Source: Schistocerca nitens (lineage: Eukaryota; Arthropoda; Insecta; Orthoptera; Acrididae). From it: a stretch of DNA of 64,000 nucleotides. The stretch is taken from assembly GCF_023898315.1 (NCBI RefSeq), contig NC_064614.1, forward strand, positions 72,242,501 through 72,306,500. The letters are read 5' to 3'. Below, piece after piece: positions 57,609 to 64,000 of the stretch; position 1 is the stretch's first letter, and the number at the start of each line of letters is the position of its first letter. The position numbers and the translations under genes are program-made. Under the pieces are notes generated by a model. The model made no database searches. It saw only the letters and a program-made list of their open reading frames with translations, and was not told the DNA's origin.

Positions 57609-57684
57609 ACATTTTCAACATGTCCCCAATGAAGTACATCAACGCCTGTATGCAGCTAGGGTGTCCATTTAATTATCATTTGAA

Positions 57685-58587
57685 TTTTCAAGCTGCTAGG
57701 TTAGTTTCGTTATCGCTGCTGTGCTGTTAATCATGGCTACTCCGCTATCTATTTGCACCAAAGAAGAGCAACGTTCAGTGATCCATTTTTTGTGGTCGAA
57801 AGGCGTATCAGGGGACGAAATTCACCGAAGACTTTCGGTACAGTACGGGAACAGTGTTTTGCCACAACGGAGTGTCTACGAATGGACTGAAAAATTCCGA
57901 ACTGGTCGCACAAGTGTCGCACGATGAAGGAGCCGGACGACCGTTCACCGTAACAAATGAAAAAACCATTGAGCGTTCACGTCCAATGATTCTATTAGAC
58001 AAACGGTTAACTATTGACGAAGTGGCACAACGTCTGCAAATTAGTCCCGGTTCCGACTACGAAATCATCCACAACAGACTTGGTTTTCATAAAGTTTGTG
58101 CAAGATGGGTCCCAAGAGAACTCACACAGTTGCCTAAACAAACGCGATCTTGGACATCTGCAAAAAGCATTTGGATTGCTAAGGTAATGAATAGGACCAC
58201 TTGTTAGACAGGATCATTACTGGTGACGAAACATGGATCCATCATTACAAGCCGGAGAGTAAAGGGCAGAGTATGGAATGGGAAACATCCAAATTCGCCG
58301 TGCAAGAAAGAGTTCAAGACAATCGTCCGCAGGAAAACTGATGCTTACGGTTTTTGGGACGCACAAGGTCTAGTACTGGAACATTATGGGGAAAAGGGCA
58401 CAACAACAAATAGTGTACTTTACAGTGAGATGCTTACTGCCAGGCTAAAGCAAACAACGACGATTGTTGTCAAAAGGTGTCGTGTTGTTGCACGACAACG
58501 CCCGTCCGCATACCGCTGCCCACACTGCTGAAACGCTCCGGAGAGTCAAATTTTAACTGCTGGATCATCCTATATATGAGTATATAC
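57685..58587 (+). pseudogene. mariner-like transposase cut by an LTR element
   Basis: From the ATG at 57733 the protein reads MATPLSICTKEEQRSVIHFL, then FLWSKGVSGDEIHRRLSVQY (helix-turn-helix) and SVYEWTEKFRTGRTSV. Later frames give VSHDEGAGRPFTVTNEKTIE, IDEVAQRLQISPGSDYEIIH, and LDRIITGDETWIHHY with the first Asp at about 58220. TDAYGFWDAQGLVLEHYGEK and VVLLHDNARPHTAA with the second Asp follow at about 58480. Two or three frame changes are needed to connect these. The third Asp block is absent because the LTR element starts at 58588. The remainder may lie beyond the far LTR, outside the window. Confidence 0.82.
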
Positions 58588-58938
58588 TGTAACAGTTGTG
58601 ATACTAAATGTAACGCTTCTGCTACTAAATGTAACTGAGTTTTCTCAAAATGGCTCTGAGCACTATGGGACTCAACTGCTGTGGTCATAAGTCCCCTAGA
58701 ACTTAGAACTACTTAAACCTAACTAACCTAAGGACATCACACACATCCATGCCCGAGGCAGGATTCGAACCTGCGACCATAGCAGTCGCACGGTTCCGGA
58801 CTGCGCGCCTAGAACCGCGAGACCACCGCGGCCGGCTGAGTTTTCTCTTTTGATGCTAGTCAATTGTCAGGATGAGCATTCTAAAGCATTATGTCAGGAT
58901 GAAAATACTAGATAAATTAATTTTTTTCTCTTAACAAC
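58588..58938 (-). repeat. LTR portion, low-coordinate side
   Basis: About 150 bp shared with 63199-63348, starting TGTAACAGTTGTGATAC, with a SINE inserted at 58647-58836. This is the 3' LTR side of the minus-strand element. Confidence 0.85.
58647..58836 (-). mobile_element. tRNA-headed SINE inside the LTR
   Basis: Minus-strand copy with the B box complement GGATTCGAACC. The duplication TGAGTTTTCTC at 58636-58646 and 58837-58847 is in LTR sequence, and the uninterrupted other LTR shows the empty site. Confidence 0.96.
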
Positions 58939-59946
58939 TCTTTCTGTGCGTCCTTTGCACTGAGGGTGTAACGGAGTTGTGCGTAATTTACGTATTTTTA
59001 ATAAGTGGCATAGCTGTATCATTAATTCAGACATAAAATTAGATCCCTGATCTGTGATAATAGCTTCAGGTACGCCAAATTTAAGTATCCAGTTGTTAAC
59101 TAAAGCTTGGGCAACTGTATTTGCTTGCTGATCTGGGAGACTCACCATAGCTAGGTAGCGTGAAAAGTGATCCATAATTGTAAGGACGTACTTATTACCA
59201 ACAGGTATTTTATGAAATGGCCCGTAGAGATCCACTCCGCAGATTTGAAATGGACATGAAGCCTCGGGGAGCCTCTGTAAGGGTATTTTTGAACGAGAAA
59301 GTTCAGCTCGTTGTGCGCACGCAATGCAATTACGAACGTACTGCGCAACATCCTGCTTTCTGGTTTGCCACCAAAATCGCTCTGCTACTCGTCTTTCGGT
59401 TGTCCGCTGTACCCCGTGTCCTGCAAGGATATGATCGTGGGCCTCTGCCATTATTTCTTGTCTAAGGTGTTGGGGAACAACAATTCGCGGTCCAAGTTTT
59501 GTTTTACGGCATAATACACCATCTTCAAAGCAAAATTGTTTGTGAGTTGCGTATTTTTTGCATTCTGTATCCTCATCTTGTGCCATTCTCCAATCCTCAG
59601 TATCTCGGCCTGTTGTTTCCAAAAGTGCTATTTTCCGACTTAGACAATCTGCATTCGTGTGTTTTTTGCCTGGTTTATGGATAACTTCGAAATCCATTTC
59701 GGAAAGACATAGGGCCCAACGGGTGAGACGACTAGATGGATCCTTTAACCCAAGCAACCATTTTAAAGCTGCGTGGTCTGTAATAACCTCGAATTTCCTA
59801 CCATACAAGTAGCATTTAAAGTATTTGATGCCATAAATAACACTTAACAATTCTTTCTCCGTTGTGGAATAATTTCTTTCTGCCGTTGTTATTTGTCTCG
59901 AAGCGTAGGCTATGGGGTGTTCCGCGCCATTATTATTCTGACTCAA
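58939..59946 (-). pseudogene. Gypsy RNase H and integrase part (fossil)
   Basis: Reads as RNase H (HPIAYASRQITTAERNYSTT), then the zinc-binding HHCC region and the integrase core of a Ty3/Gypsy pol protein. Treated as a fossil; part of the broken element. Confidence 0.88.
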
Positions 59947-61541
59947 ACAACTCCTACTGAATGACCACTTGCGTCACAGGATAAAATAAATTCTTTATTA
60001 TAATCTGGGTTGGTTAATACTGGACTGTGTGTTAACTTATCTTTAAGGGTTTGAAATGCTGATTCACAATCTTCAGACCAATGAAATTTTGCCCCCTTTT
60101 TCAATAATTGGGTTAAGGGTCGGGCAATTTCAGCGAAATTTTGAACATATTTCCGGTAGTACGATGCGAGACCAATGAAACTTTGTACTTCCTTAACGCG
60201 TTGTGGTGTTGGGAAGTCCGTAACTGCCGAAATTAATCGAGGATCTGTTTTAATTCCCTTTTCACTAATGATATGCCCTTGGTATGTAACCTCTGTCAAT
60301 GCAAAACTACATTTTTCCATATTTAATGTTAATTTAGCTTTTCTAAGTCTCTGAAAAACATTACGAAGACGCACAGCATGTTCATTAATGTCTTTGGAGA
60401 ATACAATAATATCGTCTAGATATACACAACATTGCTGAGTTTTGAGTCCTCGCAATACTCCATCAAGTAGTCTTTGAAAAGTTGCTGGTGCATTTTTCAA
60501 ACCGAAAGGCATTCTTTTAAATTGCCAGTGGCCTCCAGGGGTAGAAAATGCTGTTTTATGCCTATCTTCAGGTGCAACTTCCAATTGATGATATCCGCTA
60601 CGTAGATCGATTGTTGAAAAATATTTACTTTTACCTAAACTGTCAATGATATCTGTAATGTTTGGAAGAGGATAAACATCTGAGATTGTTTGTTAAGGTG
60701 CCTGTAGTCACAACAAAAATGGTTCAAATGGCTCTGAGCACTATGGGACTCAACTGCTGAGGTCATTAGTCCCCTAGAACTTAGAACTAGTTAAACCTAA
60801 CTAACCTAAGGACATCACAAACGTCCATGCCCGAGGCAGGATTCGAACCTGCGACCGTAGCGGTCTTGCGGTTCCAGACCGCAGCGCCTTTAACCGCACG
60901 GCCACTTCGGCCGGCCGTAGTCACAACAAAATCTACATATATCGTTTCGTACTGTCGGGAGACTTCTTTGGAATAATTACGATATTTGAATTATAAGGCG
61001 AATCAGAATATTCTACAATTCCATCTTTTAGATGCTGTTCTAAAAATTCATCCAGTACTGGCTGTAAGTAATGCTGAACTCTATAAGGCTTCCTATAAAC
61101 TGGGGGGCTATTTCCTGTTGGGATTCTATGCTGTGTGATATCTGTTGCTGGCATTGGACCTTCTGCATTAAATAAATCTTGAAACTCAACTAAAACTGCT
61201 TCTATCGTGTCTCTATCATTTCCTTTCAAATGCTCGATCTTCTGGCGTAATGCGGTTTTATAGGCGTCTGGTTTCTGACCATCAGTAATATCTGACCAAA
61301 TGAAATCTTCTTCTTCAAAAGTACTGACTGTAGCTACTAATATTCCCTTATGCAACTCTTTGTCCTCCACTCCGAAATTGTCAATATGTACCGATACTTT
61401 TCTTTCTCCCTCAACGTCTTGAACCCGTACAACACTTCTACGTACAAAACAATGTGATACATCTAATTCTTCATTTTCCTCTAATGGCTCTATTAGACAC
61501 ACTGTATCTGTAGGTACCTCGGGGTCAACGGTCATCCACAA
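59943..61541 (-). pseudogene. Gypsy reverse transcriptase part (fossil)
   Basis: Reverse-transcriptase fingers, palm (YLDDIIVF) and connection region of the same pol protein, with a SINE inserted at 60719-60916. Part of the broken element. Confidence 0.88.
60719..60916 (-). mobile_element. tRNA-headed SINE inside the Gypsy pol region
   Basis: Minus-strand copy with B box complement GGATTCGAACC, flanked by the 15-bp duplication GTAGTCACAACAAAA at 60704-60718 and 60917-60931. A young insertion. Confidence 0.96.
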
Positions 61542-61547
61542 AAGTTT

Positions 61548-62021
61548 TCATGAGCCAGATGGTATCTGATCCCGCGAATCAACCTTCAAGGACGTTGCAC
61601 GCAGTGTAGTTGATTTCGCCTTCCGGTTGGGGAAATCTTGCGGCAGCGGGCCCTTTGCAGCGGTGTCACCTAGCTGAAACACTATTCCGCTAAGTTCTAC
61701 AGTTTGCTGTCTGAGGTCGATTTTAGCGTGATGTTTATGCAGGAAATCCAACCCTAGGATCGCGTCGTACCCGTCAGTTACCTTTGTTACCACTTCTACA
61801 TCTTCTTGAAATTGTACACCGTGAATATAGAAAATCAATGATGTACATCCTAATGACTTCACTGTACCTCCTCCTACTCCACTCAATCTATACCTTGGAG
61901 GGTCATATTTCTTTTCTCCAATACATTCATTGCTTACTATTGATACGTTTGCGCCTGTATCCACTAGTATCCTTGCCCCTTTATCCTGTATGGTAGCAGA
62001 TAACCAGCATTCCGCCTTCAC
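61548..62021 (-). pseudogene. Gypsy aspartic protease part (fossil)
   Basis: Retropepsin-like domain with the DTGA active-site motif (ILVDTGANVSIV) and an ILGLDFL block, placed between gag and reverse transcriptase as in Gypsy elements. Part of the broken element. Confidence 0.85.
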
Positions 62022-62044
62022 ATTAGCCTTAATGGCATGAAATT

Positions 62045-62842
62045 TTATTGGGAACGCCTGGCGGCGGTTCCGACATTCCTGTTGGAGTTTAACTGATTTC
62101 TATTTCCAAAAACTTTCTTAGACCTGCATTCCTTGAATGTGTGACCTATTCTTTGACAATTAGTGCATTGAGGTTGTCTGCAGTTTTTTGCTATATGGCC
62201 CTGTCGATCGCACCTAAAACATCGTACTCCTGCTGAAAATACATTTCGCTTCTCCTTGTATCTGGTGGCAATGTCTATTTCTTCGAAAGCCGTCGCCACA
62301 GATACAGCTTCTGCTAAATTTTTAGGAAAATCTGCGCTGACACGACGGGACGTTTCAGGAGGCAACCCACGTAAAAATGTATCCAGAGCTCTATTTTCTG
62401 CCTCTTGTAAAATAACTTTATTTGCTTCATCACTAGTTGTCAACTGATAGGTGTTAATATTAACTTTTCTAATCCTATCTACAAAACTTTCTAACGACTC
62501 GTTTTGCCTCTGAGTGATAGTGTTTAACTGTTCCCTATAAAATCTACAGCTATTCTGTTTTTGAAAACGTTTAAGCAATCCTTTCTTCAATCCCTCAAAT
62601 GTTGGAGCATTCCGTAATTCTTCATGGTATAAGACGTGTGCTTTAGCCTCTCCTAGCAATCTTAACTTTGTCATTTGTAAGAGCTGTTCATCTGACCATG
62701 ATCCTAACTTTGCAGCTGCTACTAAATCATCAAAAAAGGCTGTTATGTCCTCGCCAGGTTTACCTGAAAAAGTAGTTACTAAGGCTGCTGCTGAGGAATC
62801 TAGGCTGGGAGGGATTGAACTGGTTTGCCTAACCTCACTCAA
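62045..62842 (-). pseudogene. Gypsy gag part (fossil)
   Basis: A 265-codon frame with a retrotransposon gag domain followed by two CCHC zinc knuckles near its C terminus, the usual nucleocapsid arrangement. Part of the broken element. Confidence 0.9.
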
Positions 62843-63198
62843 CTGTTTAAATAATGCATTATTATCACTTTTAAGCTATGCTATTTGATTAACTAAGCTC
62901 TGAATAGCTTCATCAGTAGAAACCGCTTGTGGTGCTGACTCTGACTTTGTACGATTTCGTATCATCATTTTACAAACTATTAGTTACACAATATTACCAC
63001 ACCGAATTCAAAAGATGTTTAGATATTTTCGACAAACTCTTAAAATTATGAGAAAGAATACACTTCTAAATAAAGAAAATATTACGACTGCTATGCAAAC
63101 CTCTATCCTTTCACACATTAAACAATACTAACTGTGGACCTTTAGTGACTGTCATTCACACCTCACATTAAGCCAAGGGTTTTTTCTCTGACACCAAA

Positions 63199-63348
63199 TG
63201 TAACAGTTGTGATACTAAATGTAACACTTCTGCTACTAAATGTAACTGAGTTTTCTCTTTTGATGCTAGTCAACTGTCAGGATGAGCATTCTAAAGCATT
63301 GTGTCAGGATGAAAATACTAGATAAATTAATTTTTCTCTCTTAACAAC
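63199..63348 (-). repeat. LTR portion, high-coordinate side (5' LTR)
   Basis: The partner of 58588-58938, without a SINE. A minus-strand AATAAA at about 63422-63427 suggests that the LTR continues to the right of the shared part; its outer edge was not found. Confidence 0.8.
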
Positions 63349-63469
63349 ATGTGGGCAGGGTGGGTTCTTCCTTGGCTCGGGTATGAGGTAGAATGAAACA
63401 TCATTTTTACATAAGATAACTTTTATTGAAAGTTTCGTACAACTGTTTCTTACTGGACGTTCTGGTTCG

Positions 63470-64000
63470 GAGAGCGGCAGCCGTGTCGTTTGCGTAGCCT
63501 TCTGCTGCGGCAGCGGCGGCGGCGGCGGCGGCGTCTGATTACGCGTAGCGGTGTGTATCTCGTGTCGCCGTCTCGCCCAGCTGACTGGAGACGCGCAGCG
63601 CGAGGTGGCCCGTTTAATTATTGCGAGCGAAGTCGTGCATCGGATGGTGATACCTTGGATGTGGAGTCCCAGTGTTTCTCTCCTCTAAGCGGCCGCGTGT
63701 GTTGTGCCTCGGCCAGCGGAGCGGCGCGGCGGGGGAAGGCCAGTGTCTCGGACTCGAACCACGGACTCCCGCTTGCCAGTCTTCGGCTGTCAGGTCTTCA
63801 TCCCAGCTCACAGGTGACTGCTGAGGTGAGGCCGTCTCCTTCCCGTCCTCACGAGTCACCCGGGTACGTAAAAATCAGACTTCAAATACCTTTTAACTTC
63901 TGTCTTCTGGCGCCGCGGCTGCTGCTTGCTATTCCATTACAGCGGCGGACTTGGTGCGTCTGTGCATGATGCAGTCCTTTCTTGCATGACGGTCTTCAGC
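63470..64000. other. GC-rich, CpG-dense end of the window
   Basis: A sharp rise in GC with a GCG trinucleotide run at 63511-63536. It could be the outer part of the LTR or a host CpG-rich promoter region. The 159-codon plus-strand frame at 63490-63969 shows no domain and is probably a by-product of the composition. Confidence 0.45.

Larger units (their letters stand above)
56969..57680 (+). repeat. Tandem unit of 440 bp with a tRNA-like segment, 1.6 copies
   Basis: The 272-bp segments 56969-57240 and 57409-57680 start at exactly 440-bp spacing, have no length difference and differ at about 12-14 positions (about 95% identity). The 168 bp between them (57241-57408) seem to be the rest of the repeat unit, so this is a tandem array cut at both ends. 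Each segment contains one tRNA-like sequence. Confidence 0.85.
58588..63348 (-). mobile_element. Ty3/Gypsy LTR retrotransposon, broken
   Basis: A minus-strand fossil with LTR sequence at both ends (58588-58938 including a SINE; 63199-63348 and probably further right) and gag, protease, reverse transcriptase, RNase H and integrase between, in Gypsy order. No envelope gene is seen. The shared 150 bp of the two LTRs differ at about five positions, which suggests a moderate to young age. It is broken, with a handful of breaks and two SINE insertions. It interrupts a mariner copy. Confidence 0.9.

Noticed and set aside
61784-61996. Plus-strand frames within the Gypsy element
   Set aside because: They are antisense shadows of gag and pol; no env-like or accessory gene could be supported.
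63490-63969. A 159-codon coding region at the window end
   Set aside because: It starts in a GCG repeat within GC-rich DNA, is rich in Arg and Ser, has no domain, and an opposite-strand frame is open at the same place.

Overview
The window looks like intergenic DNA from a large, repeat-filled orthopteran genome, most likely a Schistocerca-type locust or grasshopper. The main evidence is ten copies of one tRNA-headed SINE (A box, B box and a conserved tail ending in a GAGCCATTTGAACC-like motif), which I recognise from memory as abundant in Schistocerca, together with RTE-like, CR1-like, Jockey-like and R1-like LINEs, mariner and Tc1 elements and SINEs with 5S rRNA or tRNA heads. I found no intact host gene, no canonical tRNA or rRNA gene and no CRISPR. 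Family names rest on reading the translations and on memory; no database search was run.

Layout. 1-5.7 kb: a SINE inside an unclassified repeat, RTE-like LINE scraps on the minus strand, another SINE, and two mariner remnants. 5.7-9.9 kb: mostly unassigned, with two GC-rich islands, a mariner scrap and a 90-bp tandem duplication. 9.9-12.7 kb: two Tc1 remnants of one family, a truncated SINE and two opposed R1-like LINE pieces. 12-24.7 kb: a large inverted duplication (11968-14800 against 21841-24649, about 98% identical where I compared it) around a 7-kb spacer. The spacer holds LINE scraps, a long hairpin MITE and an AT-rich fossil of a Polinton/Maverick-like element.

24.7-30.9 kb: a Jockey-like LINE split by a nearly complete CR1-like LINE (ORF1 esterase, endonuclease, reverse transcriptase), with two SINEs. 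30.9-36.5 kb: unassigned DNA, an unknown 133-codon ORF, an RTE-like LINE on the minus strand with a tRNA-like 5' head, and a Tc1 deletion derivative. 37.9-46.4 kb: a SINE, a mariner with both ends, then a cluster of TTAA-flanked Kolobok-like DNA transposons, one carrying a SINE and one nested in a Tc1 element, plus a SINE with a 5S rRNA head. 46.4-50.3 kb: a LINE scrap, a foldback MITE, a tRNA-headed SINE split by another SINE, and a complete-ended Tc1 element. 51.8-55.7 kb: a LINE, a Tc1 scrap and a Penelope-like scrap, all on the minus strand. 57-58.6 kb: a 440-bp tandem unit carrying a tRNA-like sequence, followed by a mariner copy that is cut by a broken Ty3/Gypsy LTR element (58588 to beyond 63348), which itself holds two SINEs. 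The window ends in a GC-rich stretch.

The elements do not form a pathway. What they record is an insertion history: SINEs are the youngest layer (clean 10-15 bp target duplications), sitting inside DNA transposons and the LTR element, which in turn sit inside older transposons.
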